From: Streptomyces sp. NBC_00259 | GTDB taxonomy: Bacteria > Actinomycetota > Actinomycetes > Streptomycetales > Streptomycetaceae | Reading direction: 5' to 3' | NCBI RefSeq assembly: GCF_036181745.1 | Contig: NZ_CP108080.1 | Location: 1,674,001-1,738,000 of the forward strand | Length of the DNA: 64,000 nt | Shown here: in pieces, positions 42,681 to 52,666 of the stretch | Position numbering within the stretch: the first letter of the stretch is position 1 | How the letters are laid out: every line of letters starts with the position of its first letter | The notes under the pieces: generated by a model | Seen by the model: only the letters and a program-made list of their open reading frames with translations | What the model was told of the DNA's origin: nothing | Database searches by the model: none | Translations under genes and position numbers: made by a program

Positions 42681-42840
42681 GACGGGTGTTCGCGGCCCGT
42701 GGTGGACTTCCGGAGCCATTACGGCGGCAGCAGAGGAAGCCGGTGAGAATCCGGCGCGGTCCCGCCACTGTCACGGGTGCGCTCCCCCTCACCGGAGCAC
42801 CCCGGAGCCAGGAACTCTCTCCCGCCGGTCACGTCGAGCC
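42681..42840 (+). ncRNA. cobalamin (B12) riboswitch
   Basis: Contains the conserved core GAAGCCGGTGAGAATCCGGC, GCGGTCCCGCCACTGT and, downstream, GAGCCAGGAACTC, the B12-box and junction motifs of the cobalamin riboswitch. It lies just upstream of cobD and should switch the operon off when coenzyme B12 is plentiful. The ends are approximate. Confidence 0.92.
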
Positions 42841-42868
42841 AGGGCGCGGACCCTGAGTGAGGACGAAC

Positions 42869-43849
42869 ATGCCTGCCGAACCGGGGGGCCCGGGCTCGTC
42901 ATGCCCGGGAATCACGTTCGCGTACGGCGCCGCCGCCGGACTCGCCGGCGACCTGCTCCTCGGTGATCCACGCCGTGGGCATCCGGTCGCCGCGTTCGGC
43001 CGGGCGGCCGCCGCGGTCGAACGGATCCTGTGGCGCGACCACCGAGGGTGGGGCGCTCTGCACACGGCGGTGTGCGCCGGTGGCGCGGTCGCCGCCGGCG
43101 CGCTGGCCGCCGCTTCCGTACGCCGCTCCCGTACCGCCACGATCGCGCTGACCGCCGCCACCACCTGGGCGGTCGTCGGCGGTACGTCACTGGGCCGTGA
43201 GGCCAGGGCGATCGGCGGGGCGCTGACGGCCGGGGACATCGAGCTCGCGAGGGAGCGCCTGCCGCATCTGTGCGGCCGCGATCCCCAGGCGCTGGACGGT
43301 CCGGGCATCGCCCGGGCCGTCGTCGAGTCCGTCGCCGAGAACACCTCGGACGCGGTCGTCGGCGCGCTGGTGTGGGGCGCGCTCGGCGGAGTGCCGGGGC
43401 TCGCCGGCTTCCGGGCCGTCAACACACTGGACGCGATGGTGGGCCACCGGTCGGCCCGCTACCGGCGCTACGGCTGGGCCTCGGCGCGCCTCGACGACGT
43501 CGTGGGCCGGCCGGGGTCCCGGCTCACCGCGGTGCTGGCGACGGTCGCGGGCGGCGATCCGCGCGGTGCCGTACGCGCCTGGCGCGCCGACGCGGCGAAG
43601 CACCCGAGCCCCAACGCCGGTCCGGTGGAGGCCTCGTTCGCGGGGTCGCTCGGCGTACGGCTCGGCGGGACACTCTCGTACGGCGGGCGGGTCGAGCACC
43701 GGCCCGTGCTCAACGGCGAGGGCCGGGCCGTGGAGGTCGCGGACATCGAACGGGCGGTACGGCTGTCCCGGCGCGTCGGGGTGCTGGCGCTCACGGTGTG
43801 CGCGGGCGCGCGCCTCGCCGCCGGAACCATGAGGCGGAGGCGGACATGA
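42869..43849 (+). CDS. cobD: cobalamin biosynthesis protein CobD/CbiB
   Basis: A 326-residue membrane enzyme attaching aminopropanol (or its phosphate) to adenosylcobyric acid, giving adenosylcobinamide. Features: GLAGDLLLGDP near the start, VVESVAENTSDAVVG and FRAVNTLDAMVGH in the middle, and PNAGPVEASFAGSLGVRLGG, all typical of CbiB. ATG at 42869 follows GAGG at 6 nt. First gene after the riboswitch; its stop overlaps cobQ by 4 nt. Confidence 0.95.
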   Translation: MPAEPGGPGSSCPGITFAYGAAAGLAGDLLLGDPRRGHPVAAFGRAAAAVERILWRDHRGWGALHTAVCAGGAVAAGALAAASVRRSRTATIALTAATTWAVVGGTSLGREARAIGGALTAGDIELARERLPHLCGRDPQALDGPGIARAVVESVAENTSDAVVGALVWGALGGVPGLAGFRAVNTLDAMVGHRSARYRRYGWASARLDDVVGRPGSRLTAVLATVAGGDPRGAVRAWRADAAKHPSPNAGPVEASFAGSLGVRLGGTLSYGGRVEHRPVLNGEGRAVEVADIERAVRLSRRVGVLALTVCAGARLAAGTMRRRRT

Positions 43850-45426
43850 GCGGGGGCGGACTGCTGGTCGCCGGCACCACGTCGGACGCGGGCAAGAGCG
43901 TCGTCACGGCGGGGATCTGCCGGTGGCTGGTGCGGCAGGGCGTGAAGGTCGCGCCCTTCAAGGGGCAGAACATGTCCCTCAACTCCTTCGTCACCCGCGA
44001 GGGGGCGGAGATCGGCCGGGCCCAGGCCATGCAGGCGCAGGCGGCCCGCGTGGAGCCCTCGGCGCTGATGAACCCGGTGCTGCTGAAGCCGGGCAGCGAC
44101 CGCTCCAGCCAGGTCGTGCTGATGGGCAGGCCGGTGGGCGAGCTGAGCGCGCGCGGCTACCACGGAGGCAGGCAGAAGACCCTGTTCGAGCCGGTCGTGC
44201 AGTGTCTGGAGGAGCTGCGGCGCACCTACGACGCCGTGATCTGCGAGGGCGCGGGAAGCCCCGCCGAGATCAATCTGCGCCGCACCGACATCGTGAACAT
44301 GGGTATCGCGCGGGCCGCGCGCCTGCCCGTACTGGTCGTCGGCGACATCGACCGCGGCGGGGTGTTCGCGCAGTTCTTCGGTACGACGGCGCTGCTGGAT
44401 GCGGAGGACCAGAAGCTGGTCGCGGGCTATCTGGTCAACAAGTTCCGCGGCGATGTGACCCTCCTGGAGCCCGGCCTGGAGATGCTGCACGGGCTCACCG
44501 GGCGACGGACGTTCGGCGTGCTGCCGTACACGCACGGCCTCGGCATCGACGAGGAGGACGGGCTGCGGGTGTCGCTGCGCGGCTCCGTGCGCGAGTCGGT
44601 GGTGGCATCGCCGGTCGGCGAGGACGTGCTGAGGGTCGCCGTCTGCGCCGTACCGCTCATGTCCAACTTCACGGACGTGGACGCGCTGGCGGCCGAACCG
44701 GGCGTCGTCGTGCGCTTCGTCGACCGCCCCGAGGAGCTGACCGACGCCGACCTGGTGATCGTGCCGGGCACGCGCGGGACCGTGCGCGCCCTGGAGTGGC
44801 TGCGTGCGCGCGGTCTCGCGGACGCGCTGGCGCGGCGCGCGGCGGACGGCCGGCCGGTGCTCGGCATCTGCGGCGGCTACCAGCTGCTCGGTGAACACAT
44901 CGACGACGAGGTCGAGTCGCGTGCGGGTGCCGTGACCGGGCTCGGACTGCTGCCGGTCCGGGTGCGGTTCGCGCGCGAGAAGACCCTCACCCGGCCGTCC
45001 GGCCAGGCCCTGGGCCAGCCCGTGGAGGGGTACGAGATCCATCACGGCGTCGCCGAGGTCCTGGGCGGAGAACCGTTCCTCTCCGACGGCCATGGACACG
45101 GTCTGGACGGCTGCCGGGCCGGATCGGTCTGGGGCACCCACTGGCACGGCTCCCTGGAGAGCGACGGCTTCCGCCGGGCGTTCCTGCGAGTCGTCGCCGC
45201 GGCGGCGGGCCGCCGCTTCGTCCCCGCCCCCGACACCTCCTTCGCCGCCCTGCGCGAGGAACAGCTCGACCGTCTCGGCGACCTCATCGAGGAACACGCC
45301 GACACGGACGCGCTGTTGCGCCTGATCGAGGGCGGCGCGCCCTCGGGCCTGCCGTTCATCGCACCGGGGGCGCCCGCCCTCCCCGGTGCCCCCGACGCCG
45401 GAACCACCCCTGGAGCCGCACAGTGA
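43846..45426 (+). CDS. cobQ: cobyric acid synthase CobQ/CbiP
   Basis: Amidates cobyrinic acid diamide at four side chains using ATP and glutamine. A 526-residue protein with an N-terminal dethiobiotin-synthetase-like domain ([10 protein letters not shown] at 10-19, [10 protein letters not shown]) and a C-terminal class I glutamine amidotransferase domain (nucleophile Cys in [10 protein letters not shown] near 343, His in GTHWHG near 431). ATG start overlaps cobD; a GTGA overlap joins it to the next gene. Confidence 0.96.
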   Translation: MSGGGLLVAGTTSDAGKSVVTAGICRWLVRQGVKVAPFKGQNMSLNSFVTREGAEIGRAQAMQAQAARVEPSALMNPVLLKPGSDRSSQVVLMGRPVGELSARGYHGGRQKTLFEPVVQCLEELRRTYDAVICEGAGSPAEINLRRTDIVNMGIARAARLPVLVVGDIDRGGVFAQFFGTTALLDAEDQKLVAGYLVNKFRGDVTLLEPGLEMLHGLTGRRTFGVLPYTHGLGIDEEDGLRVSLRGSVRESVVASPVGEDVLRVAVCAVPLMSNFTDVDALAAEPGVVVRFVDRPEELTDADLVIVPGTRGTVRALEWLRARGLADALARRAADGRPVLGICGGYQLLGEHIDDEVESRAGAVTGLGLLPVRVRFAREKTLTRPSGQALGQPVEGYEIHHGVAEVLGGEPFLSDGHGHGLDGCRAGSVWGTHWHGSLESDGFRRAFLRVVAAAAGRRFVPAPDTSFAALREEQLDRLGDLIEEHADTDALLRLIEGGAPSGLPFIAPGAPALPGAPDAGTTPGAAQ

Positions 45427-47489
45427 GCAACGCACCCCACTATCCGTTCACGGCGATCGTCGGGATGGACGATCTGCGGCTCGGGCTCCTGCTGAACGCG
45501 GTCAGCCCGGCCGTCGGCGGCGTGCTCGTGCGCGGCGAGAAGGGCACGGCCAAGTCGACCGCGGTGCGTGCCCTCGCGGCGCTGATGCCGGACGTCGACG
45601 TCGTCGCGGGCTGCCGGTTCTCCTGTGCTCCCGGCGCGCCGGACCCCGGGTGCCCGGACGGCCCCCACGAGCCGGCCGCCGGTACGGCACGGCCGGCGCG
45701 GATGGTCGAACTGCCCGTCGGCGCCTCGGAGGACCGGCTCGTCGGCGCACTCGACATCGAGCGGGCGCTCGCGGACGGGGTGAAGTCGTTCGAGCCGGGT
45801 CTGCTCGCGGACGCCCACCGTGGGGTGCTGTACGTCGACGAGGTCAACCTCCTCCACGACCACCTGGTGGACCTGCTGCTGGACGCCGCCGCGATGGGCG
45901 CCTCGTACGTGGAGCGCGAGGGTGTGTCCGTACGGCATGCCGCGCGTTTCCTGCTCGTCGGCACGATGAACCCTGAGGAGGGCGAGCTGCGGCCGCAGTT
46001 GCTCGACCGGTTCGGGCTGACCGTCGAGGTCGCCGCCTCGCGGGAGCCGGAGCAGCGGGTGGAGGTCGTGCGGCGCAGGCTCGCCTACGACGACGACCCG
46101 GCGGCCTTCGCGGCCCGCTGGGCGGACGAGGAGACAGCGCTGCGCGAGCGGATCGTGACCGCGCGGTCGCTGCTGCCGCGGGTGGAGCTCGGCGACGCGG
46201 CGCTGCGTCAGATCGCGGCGACCTGCGCGGCGTTCGAGGTGGACGGCATGCGGGCCGACATCGTCATGGCGCGGACGGCGACGGCGCTGGCCGCATGGGC
46301 GGGGCGTACGGACGTGGCCGAGGAGGACGTACGCCGGGCCGCGCTCCTCGCACTGCCCCACCGGCGCCGGCGCAACCCCTTCGACGCGCCCGGGCTCGAC
46401 GAGGACAAACTCGACGAGACCCTGGAGCAGTTCGGCGGGAACGACCAGCAGGACCCCGAGCCCGATCCGGACCCGGACGGGGGGCCGGACGGCCCCGACG
46501 GCGGTCCCGACGGCGGAGGCGGCATCCCGCCGCAGGGCCAGGGGCCGGATTCCGGCCCGCCCGAGCGGCGGGAGAACGAGCCGGCCGAGGCCCCGGCGGG
46601 AGGACCGGGCGCGGGCGAGCAGGCCGCCGTACGGGCCGCCGAGCCGTTCCGTACGAAGATGCTCAGCGTGCCGGGGCTCGGCGAAGGGGCCGCGGGGCGG
46701 CGCTCCCGCGCCCGTACCGAGCACGGCAGGACCACCGGCGCGCGCCGGCCCCGGGGAGCGCTCACCAAGCTGCATCTGGCGGCGACCGTGCAGGCAGCGG
46801 CGCCGCACCAGCGGGCGCGGGGCCGTTCGGGTCCCGGCCTCGTGGTCCGCCGGGACGATCTGCGGCAGGCCGCCCGCGAGGGCCGTGAGGGCAATCTCGT
46901 GCTGTTCGTCGTGGACGCCTCCGGCTCCATGGCGGCCCGCCGGCGCATGAGTTCCGTGAAGGGCGCGGTGCTCTCGCTGCTGCTGGACGCGTACCAGCGC
47001 CGCGACAAGGTCGGTCTGGTCACCTTCCGCGGCACCGGCGCGGACGTGGCGCTGCCGCCGACGTCCTCCGTGGACGCGGCCGCCGCGCGCCTGGAGGAAC
47101 TGCCGACGGGCGGGCGGACCCCGCTGGCCGCCGGACTGCTCAAGGCGCACGACGTACTGCGCGTGGAGCGGCTGCGCGATCCTTCGCGCCGGGCGCTGCT
47201 GGTGGTGGTCACCGACGGCCGCGCGACCGGCGCACGGGGCGCCGACGCCGTGGCGCTCGCGTCGCGCGCCGCGCGGCTGCACGCGGCAGAGGGCACCGCG
47301 GCAGTGGTCGTGGACTGCGAGACGGGGCCGGTACGGCTCGGCCTCGCCGGGAATCTCGCCCGTGAACTCGGCGGCACCGCCGTCACCCTGGACGACCTGC
47401 GGGCCGAGAGCATCGCCGGGCTCGTCAGGGACGTACAGGCGGCGAGCACGCCGGGCAACAGCACCGTACGCAACAGGAGGGCAGCGTAG
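45423..47489 (+). CDS. magnesium-chelatase-like ChlI/ChlD fusion, putative cobaltochelatase subunit
   Basis: A 688-residue protein joining an AAA+ ChlI-like domain (Walker [10 protein letters not shown] at 38-46, [11 protein letters not shown]alker B) to a VWA ChlD-like domain (MIDAS VDASGSM near 498) through a disordered Asp/Pro/Gly-rich linker (about 345-425). GTG at 45423. This one-polypeptide form sits in many actinomycete cobalamin clusters. It is thought to power cobalt insertion with a CobN-type subunit, which is not in this window. Confidence 0.92.
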   Translation: MSNAPHYPFTAIVGMDDLRLGLLLNAVSPAVGGVLVRGEKGTAKSTAVRALAALMPDVDVVAGCRFSCAPGAPDPGCPDGPHEPAAGTARPARMVELPVGASEDRLVGALDIERALADGVKSFEPGLLADAHRGVLYVDEVNLLHDHLVDLLLDAAAMGASYVEREGVSVRHAARFLLVGTMNPEEGELRPQLLDRFGLTVEVAASREPEQRVEVVRRRLAYDDDPAAFAARWADEETALRERIVTARSLLPRVELGDAALRQIAATCAAFEVDGMRADIVMARTATALAAWAGRTDVAEEDVRRAALLALPHRRRRNPFDAPGLDEDKLDETLEQFGGNDQQDPEPDPDPDGGPDGPDGGPDGGGGIPPQGQGPDSGPPERRENEPAEAPAGGPGAGEQAAVRAAEPFRTKMLSVPGLGEGAAGRRSRARTEHGRTTGARRPRGALTKLHLAATVQAAAPHQRARGRSGPGLVVRRDDLRQAAREGREGNLVLFVVDASGSMAARRRMSSVKGAVLSLLLDAYQRRDKVGLVTFRGTGADVALPPTSSVDAAAARLEELPTGGRTPLAAGLLKAHDVLRVERLRDPSRRALLVVVTDGRATGARGADAVALASRAARLHAAEGTAAVVVDCETGPVRLGLAGNLARELGGTAVTLDDLRAESIAGLVRDVQAASTPGNSTVRNRRAA

Positions 47490-48097
47490 TGCCGCAGGGA
47501 CAGCCGGCCGTCGTTCCGGACGACGGACTCACCACCCGCCAGCGCCGTAACCGCCCACTGGTGATGGTGCACACGGGCATCGGCAAGGGCAAGTCGACCG
47601 CCGCCTTCGGGATGGCGCTGCGCGCCTGGAACCAGGGCTGGCCGGTCGGGGTGTTCCAGTTCGTCAAGTCGGCGAAGTGGAAGGTCGGCGAGGAGAACGC
47701 GCTGAAGGTCCTCGGCGCGAGCGGCGAGGGCGGCACGGTCGACTGGCACAAGATGGGCGAGGGCTGGTCCTGGATCCAGCGCGCCCCCGCGGAGGGCGAG
47801 CAGTCCCACGAGGACAAGGCGCGTGAGGGCTGGGAGCAGGTCAAGCGCGATCTGGCGGCGCAGACCTACAGGTTCTACGTCCTCGACGAGTTCGCGTATC
47901 TGCTGCACTGGGGCTGGCTCGACACCGCGGAGGTGATCCAGGTGCTGCGGGAGCGGCCCGGCACCCAGCACGTGGTGATCACCGGCCGCAACGCTCCGCA
48001 GGAGCTGCAGGACTTCGCCGATCTCGTCACCGACATGTCCAAGGTCAAGCATCCGATGGACGCGGGCCAGAAGGGCCAGCGGGGCATCGAGTGGTAG
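47489..48097 (+). CDS. cobO: corrinoid adenosyltransferase CobO
   Basis: Transfers the adenosyl group of ATP to Co(I) cobyrinic acid a,c-diamide (CobO/BtuR/CobA family). A 202-residue protein with the P-loop GIGKGKST (30-37), VFQFVKSAKW, and the family end VKHPMDAGQKGQRGIEW. GTG shares one base with the preceding TAG; the stop lies within the next gene start region (7-nt overlap), so translation is probably coupled. Confidence 0.95.
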   Translation: MPQGQPAVVPDDGLTTRQRRNRPLVMVHTGIGKGKSTAAFGMALRAWNQGWPVGVFQFVKSAKWKVGEENALKVLGASGEGGTVDWHKMGEGWSWIQRAPAEGEQSHEDKAREGWEQVKRDLAAQTYRFYVLDEFAYLLHWGWLDTAEVIQVLRERPGTQHVVITGRNAPQELQDFADLVTDMSKVKHPMDAGQKGQRGIEW

Positions 48098-49476
48098 CAC
48101 GTCTCGTCATCGCCGCCCCGGCGTCGGGCAGCGGAAAGACCACCGTCGCGACCGGCCTGATGGCCGCCTTCGCGGCGCGTGGTCTCGCCGTGTCCCCGCA
48201 CAAGGTGGGCCCCGACTACATCGACCCGGGGTACCACGCCCTCGCGACCGGTCGCCCCGGCCGCAACCTCGACGCCTACATGTGCGGTACGGACCTGATC
48301 GCTCCGCTCTTCGCGCACGGTGCGCGCGGCTGCGAACTGGCCCTGATCGAGGGCGTGATGGGGCTGTACGACGGCGCGGCGGACGCCGGTGAACTGGCGT
48401 CGACTGCCCAGGTCGCGAAACTGCTGCGCGCACCGGTGGTGCTGGTCGTGGACGCCTCGTCGCAGTCCCGTTCCGTGGCGGCGCTGGTGCACGGCTTCGC
48501 GTCCTGGGACCCGCAGGTGCGGCTCGGCGGCGTGATCCTCAACAAGGTCGCGACCGACCGCCACGAGGCCCTGCTGCGGGAGGCGCTGGAGGAGTCCGGG
48601 GTGCCGGTGCTCGGGGTGCTGCGGCGGGCGCCCGCGGTGGCGACGCCGTCGCGGCACCTGGGTCTCGTGCCGGTCGCGGAGCGCCACGCGGAGGCGCTGG
48701 ACGCGGTTGCCGCGCAGGCGGAGCAGGTGCGGCTGGGGTGCGATCTGGAAGGGCTGCTGGCGTTGGCGCGCAGCGCGCCGGAGCTGCAGGCCGAGGCGTG
48801 GGACCCTCGGGACGCACTGCCGCCGTACGCAGGTGACGGGGCCGGCATCGCGGCCCCGCAGGCTCCGGTGATCGCCGTCGCGGGCGGGGCCGCGTTCACG
48901 TTCTCGTACGCCGAGCACGCGGAGTTGCTGAGGGCCGCCGGCGCGGACGTCGTCCCCTTCGACCCGCTGCGCGACGAGAGCCTGCCCGACGGGACCCGCG
49001 GCGTCGTCGTCGGCGGTGGCTTCCCCGAGGTCTACGCCCCCGAGCTCTCCGCCAACTCCCGGCTCCGCAAGGCCGTCGCGGAGCTGGCGCGGGCCGGCGC
49101 GCCCATCGCCGCCGAGTGTGCCGGGCTGCTGTATCTCGCGCGTTCGCTGGACGGGAAGCCCATGTGCGGGGTGCTGGACGCCGACGCACGGATGTCGGAG
49201 CGGCTGACGCTGGGCTACCGGGACGCGGTGGCGGTGAGCGACAGCGTGCTGGCCGCGGCCGGGACCCGGATGCGCGGTCATGAGTTCCACCGCACCGTGC
49301 TGGAGCCGGGCGCGGGCGCGAGCCCGGCCTGGGGCCTGCGGCAGCCCGAGCGCCGCGTGGAGGGCTTCGTGCAGGGCGGCGTGCACGCCAGTTATGTGCA
49401 TACGCACTGGGCGGGGGCGCCGGAGGCGGCGCGCCGGTTCGTGGGGAAGTGCGCGCTGTGGGACGCGGCGGCGTGA
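48091..49476 (+). CDS. cobB: cobyrinic acid a,c-diamide synthase CobB/CbiA
   Basis: ATP- and glutamine-dependent amidation of the a and c side chains. A 461-residue protein: P-loop ASGSGKTT (11-18), HKVGPDYIDPGYH, EGVMGLYDG, and a C-terminal glutamine amidotransferase domain (Cys in AAECAGLLYL near 344, His in MRGHEFH and near the end). GTG at 48091 gives VVARLVIAAPASGSGK. Overlaps cobO by 7 nt; convergent with the ZIP gene 20 bp downstream. Confidence 0.95.
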   Translation: MVARLVIAAPASGSGKTTVATGLMAAFAARGLAVSPHKVGPDYIDPGYHALATGRPGRNLDAYMCGTDLIAPLFAHGARGCELALIEGVMGLYDGAADAGELASTAQVAKLLRAPVVLVVDASSQSRSVAALVHGFASWDPQVRLGGVILNKVATDRHEALLREALEESGVPVLGVLRRAPAVATPSRHLGLVPVAERHAEALDAVAAQAEQVRLGCDLEGLLALARSAPELQAEAWDPRDALPPYAGDGAGIAAPQAPVIAVAGGAAFTFSYAEHAELLRAAGADVVPFDPLRDESLPDGTRGVVVGGGFPEVYAPELSANSRLRKAVAELARAGAPIAAECAGLLYLARSLDGKPMCGVLDADARMSERLTLGYRDAVAVSDSVLAAAGTRMRGHEFHRTVLEPGAGASPAWGLRQPERRVEGFVQGGVHASYVHTHWAGAPEAARRFVGKCALWDAAA

Positions 49477-49496
49477 CGACCCACGGGCGCCTGGCG

Positions 49497-50240
49497 TCAC
49501 TCCGCCAGGCCCGTCACCAGCCAGATGAAAGCGACGCCCGCGACCGTGCACAGCAGCGTGGACCGGGCCGGATGCTCGTGGTGCGCCTCGGGCAGGATCT
49601 CCGCGGCCGCGAGGTAGAGCAACGCGCCGCCGAAGAAGCCGAGGTAGCTGCCGAGCAGTTCCTGCGGCATGGTGAACAGCAGGGTCGAGGCGGCGCCGAC
49701 GACCGGGGCGAGGGCCGCGGCGAGGAGCATGGCGAGGGCCTTGCGGCGCTCGTTCCCGTACAGCTTGGTGATCGTGTACGTGTTGAAGCCGTCCGCGAAG
49801 TCGTGGGTGATGACGGCGAGCGCGACGGTGGCGCCCATTCCGCCGCCGGCCTGGAAGGCCGCACCGATGGCGATGCCGTCCATGAGGCTGTGGAGGACCA
49901 TGGCCGCGGCGGCGGTCATGCCGATCTGCGGGACGCGGTGGTCGTGGCCGTGCGGCCCGCCGTTGTACGCCCCGTGCGCCGCGTGGCGGCCCGCCAGCAG
50001 TCGTTCGACGACGTGGGCGAGGAGGAATCCGCCCGCGAACAGCAGCATGGCCTGCGGCACGCCGAAGACCTCACGGCCCGCCGCCGCCATCGCCTCCGGC
50101 AGCAGGTCGAGTGCGGCCGCGCCGAGCATCAGACCGCCCGCGAGGCCGAGCACGAGATGTCTTCGGTCGGTGACGCGTCCGGCCGCCCAGCCGCCGAACA
50201 GCGTCATCAGGAACGCGCCGAGCGCGACGAACACCGCCAT
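49497..50240 (-). CDS. ZIP family divalent metal transporter
   Basis: A 247-residue membrane protein with about eight helices. The loop after helix 3 is His-rich (GPHGHDHR); metal-binding motifs are HSLMDGIAIGAAFQAG (helix 4) and HDFADGFNTY (helix 5). ATG at 50240. Members import Zn2+, Fe2+, Mn2+ or Co2+. Its position inside a cobalamin cluster, on the opposite strand, makes cobalt supply attractive but this is inference. Confidence 0.88.
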   Translation of the reverse strand: MAVFVALGAFLMTLFGGWAAGRVTDRRHLVLGLAGGLMLGAAALDLLPEAMAAAGREVFGVPQAMLLFAGGFLLAHVVERLLAGRHAAHGAYNGGPHGHDHRVPQIGMTAAAAMVLHSLMDGIAIGAAFQAGGGMGATVALAVITHDFADGFNTYTITKLYGNERRKALAMLLAAALAPVVGAASTLLFTMPQELLGSYLGFFGGALLYLAAAEILPEAHHEHPARSTLLCTVAGVAFIWLVTGLAE

Positions 50241-50287
50241 GCGTTCTTGCTAGCCGATCCGACCCCGTCGGCACCGGATGCCACGCC

Positions 50288-50773
50288 ATGAGCGGGCTCG
50301 TCGTGGGGGTCGGGGCGCGCCGGGGTGCGCCCGTCGACGAGGTACTGGGGCTGATCCTGCGCGTGCTGCGCGAGGCCGGGGCGGCGCGGGAGGCGGTCGT
50401 CGCCCTGGCGACGGTGGACGCGAAGGCGGACGAGCCGGGCATCGTGGCCGCCGCGGCCGCGCTCGGTGTGCCGCTGCTGACGTATCCCGCCGGTGAACTG
50501 GCCAAGGTGCGGGTGCCGCATCCCTCACAGACGCCGGCGGCCGCGCTGGGCACTGCGTCGGTGGCCGAGGCGGCCGCGCTCATGGGTGGAGGAGAACTCG
50601 TGGCGGCGAAACGGAAATCCGGAGGTCAGGGAGGACCCGGCGCGGTGACCTGTGCCATCGTGCGCCGAGCGGATTCCTCGATTCCGGAACTGGACATGAT
50701 CCCGGACGTGACCAACAGCGGCCCGGTCGGGCAGCATCGGCAGCATCGCCCCCACGGCAAGGAGAACGTGTGA
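50288..50773 (+). CDS. cobE: cobalamin biosynthesis protein CobE/CbiG C-domain
   Basis: A 161-residue protein. The CobE/CbiG_C fold begins VVGVGARRGAPVDEVLGLI and includes ATVDAKADEPGI, LTYPAGEL and SVAEAAALMG; the last 35 residues (ending QHRQHRPHGKENV) are not part of the domain. Helps ring contraction or acetaldehyde release at the precorrin/cobalt-precorrin-5 stage. ATG at 50288; the stop overlaps the next GTG (GTGA). Confidence 0.87.
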   Translation: MSGLVVGVGARRGAPVDEVLGLILRVLREAGAAREAVVALATVDAKADEPGIVAAAAALGVPLLTYPAGELAKVRVPHPSQTPAAALGTASVAEAAALMGGGELVAAKRKSGGQGGPGAVTCAIVRRADSSIPELDMIPDVTNSGPVGQHRQHRPHGKENV

Positions 50774-51588
50774 CTTCCCCGCCCGCACTGCTCATCGCAG
50801 CCGACGGCGCCCGGCACGAGGCCGGAGCCGCGGCGCTCCTGGACTTCGTGGAGCACCTGGGCAGCCGCCATCCCGGAATCCCCGTCACGGCCGGTCTGGT
50901 CGGTGCCGAGCGATGGCCGCTCGGCGAGGCCGTGGACGAACTCGTCGCGGCGGGCGCCGAGCGGCTGGCCGCCGTGTCGCTGGCGCTGGTACCGGACCGG
51001 CGGGCCGATGACGGGCTGTCCGCGGCGCTGACCGCCGCGTGCGCGAGCCACCCCGGGCTGTCCGTCACGCGGAGCCGGGTGCTCGGCCCGGACCCGGCGC
51101 TGCTCGCGCTGCTGGAGCGGCGGCTGGACGAGGCCCTGGGCGGGGCCGCCCGTACGCCACGGGACCGGGCCGACGTGACGGTCCTGCTCGTCGCTCCCGG
51201 CTCGGCCGATCCGGAGGCCAACGCGCAGGTGCACCGGGCGGCTCGGCTGCTGTGGGAGGGCCGGGGGTACGCGGGAGTGGAGACGGCGTTCGTGTCGACG
51301 GCCGCGCCCGACGTCCCGGCCGGGCTGGACCGGTGCGTACGGCTCGGGGCCCGCCGGATCGTGGTGCTGCCGTACGTGCTGTTCGACGGCGGTCCGGTGG
51401 AGCGGGCGCGGCTGCACGCGGAGGGCTGGGCGGAGGCCCATCCGGACACGCAGGTGCGGTACGCCGAACCGATCGGCGCCGGCGAGGAGTTGGCCGATCT
51501 GGTCGTGGAGCGCTACCGGGAGGCGGTCGCCGGCTGCGAACCGCCACAGCCCCGAGACCTGCAGGACGAGCATGAACTCGCCGGCTGA
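50770..51588 (+). CDS. CbiX-like sirohydrochlorin chelatase homologue lacking metal-site histidines
   Basis: A 272-residue protein of the two-domain CbiX/SirB type, recognisable from LLWEGRGYAGVETAFVS, RIVVLPYVLF and the ending helix. Where active homologues read AGHGTR and SAGHxKGD, this one has AADGARHEAG (near 10-19) and PDRRADDGLSAAL (near 75-87). The N-terminal and the second metal-binding His are therefore both absent. The second-half motif is APGSADPEAN instead of RGSxDPDAN. Start GTG overlaps cobE. Either it is inactive and structural, or it acts on something else. Confidence 0.8.
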   Translation: MTSPPALLIAADGARHEAGAAALLDFVEHLGSRHPGIPVTAGLVGAERWPLGEAVDELVAAGAERLAAVSLALVPDRRADDGLSAALTAACASHPGLSVTRSRVLGPDPALLALLERRLDEALGGAARTPRDRADVTVLLVAPGSADPEANAQVHRAARLLWEGRGYAGVETAFVSTAAPDVPAGLDRCVRLGARRIVVLPYVLFDGGPVERARLHAEGWAEAHPDTQVRYAEPIGAGEELADLVVERYREAVAGCEPPQPRDLQDEHELAG

Positions 51589-52666
51589 CTTCCACGACGG
51601 TTTCCGCGACGACTTCCACGATCTGCGGCACCACGGTGACGCGGAGGTGCGCGACGGACGGCTGACCGATCTCGCGGTCAACGTCCGCGCCGGGACACCA
51701 CCGGTGTGGCTGCGCGAACGCATCGCCGAGTCGCTGCTCTCGCTCGCCGCCTACCCGGACGGCCGGGCGGCGCGGGAGGCGGTCGCGGCGCGCCACGGGC
51801 TGCCGGTGGAGCGGGTGCTGCTGACGGCGGGGGCGGCGGAGGCGTTCGTGCTGCTCGCGCGCGGGCTGCGGGCGAGCCGTCCGGTGGTGGTGCACCCGCA
51901 GTTCACGGAGCCGGAGGCGGCGCTGCGGGACGCGGGGCATGCGGTGGAGCGGGTGCTGCTGCGTGCGGAGGACGGCTTCCGGCTGGACCCGGCGCTCGTG
52001 CCGGAGTCCGCGGATCTCGTGATCGTCGGCAATCCGACCAACCCGACCTCCGTCCTGCACCCGGCCGACGACCTGGCCCGGCTCGCCCGGCCGGGGCGGA
52101 TCCTGGTGGTCGACGAGGCCTTCATGGACGCGGTGCCGGGTGAGCCGGAGGCGCTGGCGCCGCGGACCGATGTCCCGGGGCTCGTGGTGCTGCGCAGCCT
52201 GACGAAGACGTGGGGGCTCGCGGGGCTGCGGATCGGGTACGTACTCGCCGCTCCGGAGACCATCGCCGATCTGGAACGCGCGCAGCCCCTGTGGCCGGTG
52301 GCGACTCCGGCGCTCGCGGCGGCGGAGGCGTGCATGTCGCCGCGCGCGCTCGCGGAGGCCGGGGCGGCGGCGGACCGGATCGCGGCGGACCGGGCGCATC
52401 TGCTGGCGGGGCTCGCGGAGTTCGACGAGGTGCGGACGGTGACGGAGGCGGAGGGGCCGTTCGTCCTCGTGCGGATCGAGCGCGCGGACGAGGTGCGCGG
52501 CAGGCTGCGGACGCTCGGCTTCGCGGCCCGCCGCGGCGACACGTTCCCCGGCCTGGACCGCCACTGGCTGCGCCTCGCGGTGCGCGACCGCCCCACGACG
52601 AACCGCTTCCTCCAAGCCCTCGACCAGGCCCTCACGGGCGTGGGCGCGACGGCGGTACGCGGCTGA
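51572..52666 (+). CDS. cobC: CobC-like PLP-dependent aminotransferase/decarboxylase
   Basis: A 364-residue class I/II PLP enzyme of the Rv2231c/CobC type, thought to supply the aminopropanol arm from L-threonine phosphate. LTAGAAEAF (PLP phosphate site), VGNPTNPTS, VVDEAFMD (Asp to pyridine N), and Lys in LRSLTKTWGLAGLR (Schiff base). ATG at 51572 overlaps the CbiX-like gene by 17 nt. Last cobalamin gene in the window. Confidence 0.88.
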   Translation: MNSPADFHDGFRDDFHDLRHHGDAEVRDGRLTDLAVNVRAGTPPVWLRERIAESLLSLAAYPDGRAAREAVAARHGLPVERVLLTAGAAEAFVLLARGLRASRPVVVHPQFTEPEAALRDAGHAVERVLLRAEDGFRLDPALVPESADLVIVGNPTNPTSVLHPADDLARLARPGRILVVDEAFMDAVPGEPEALAPRTDVPGLVVLRSLTKTWGLAGLRIGYVLAAPETIADLERAQPLWPVATPALAAAEACMSPRALAEAGAAADRIAADRAHLLAGLAEFDEVRTVTEAEGPFVLVRIERADEVRGRLRTLGFAARRGDTFPGLDRHWLRLAVRDRPTTNRFLQALDQALTGVGATAVRG

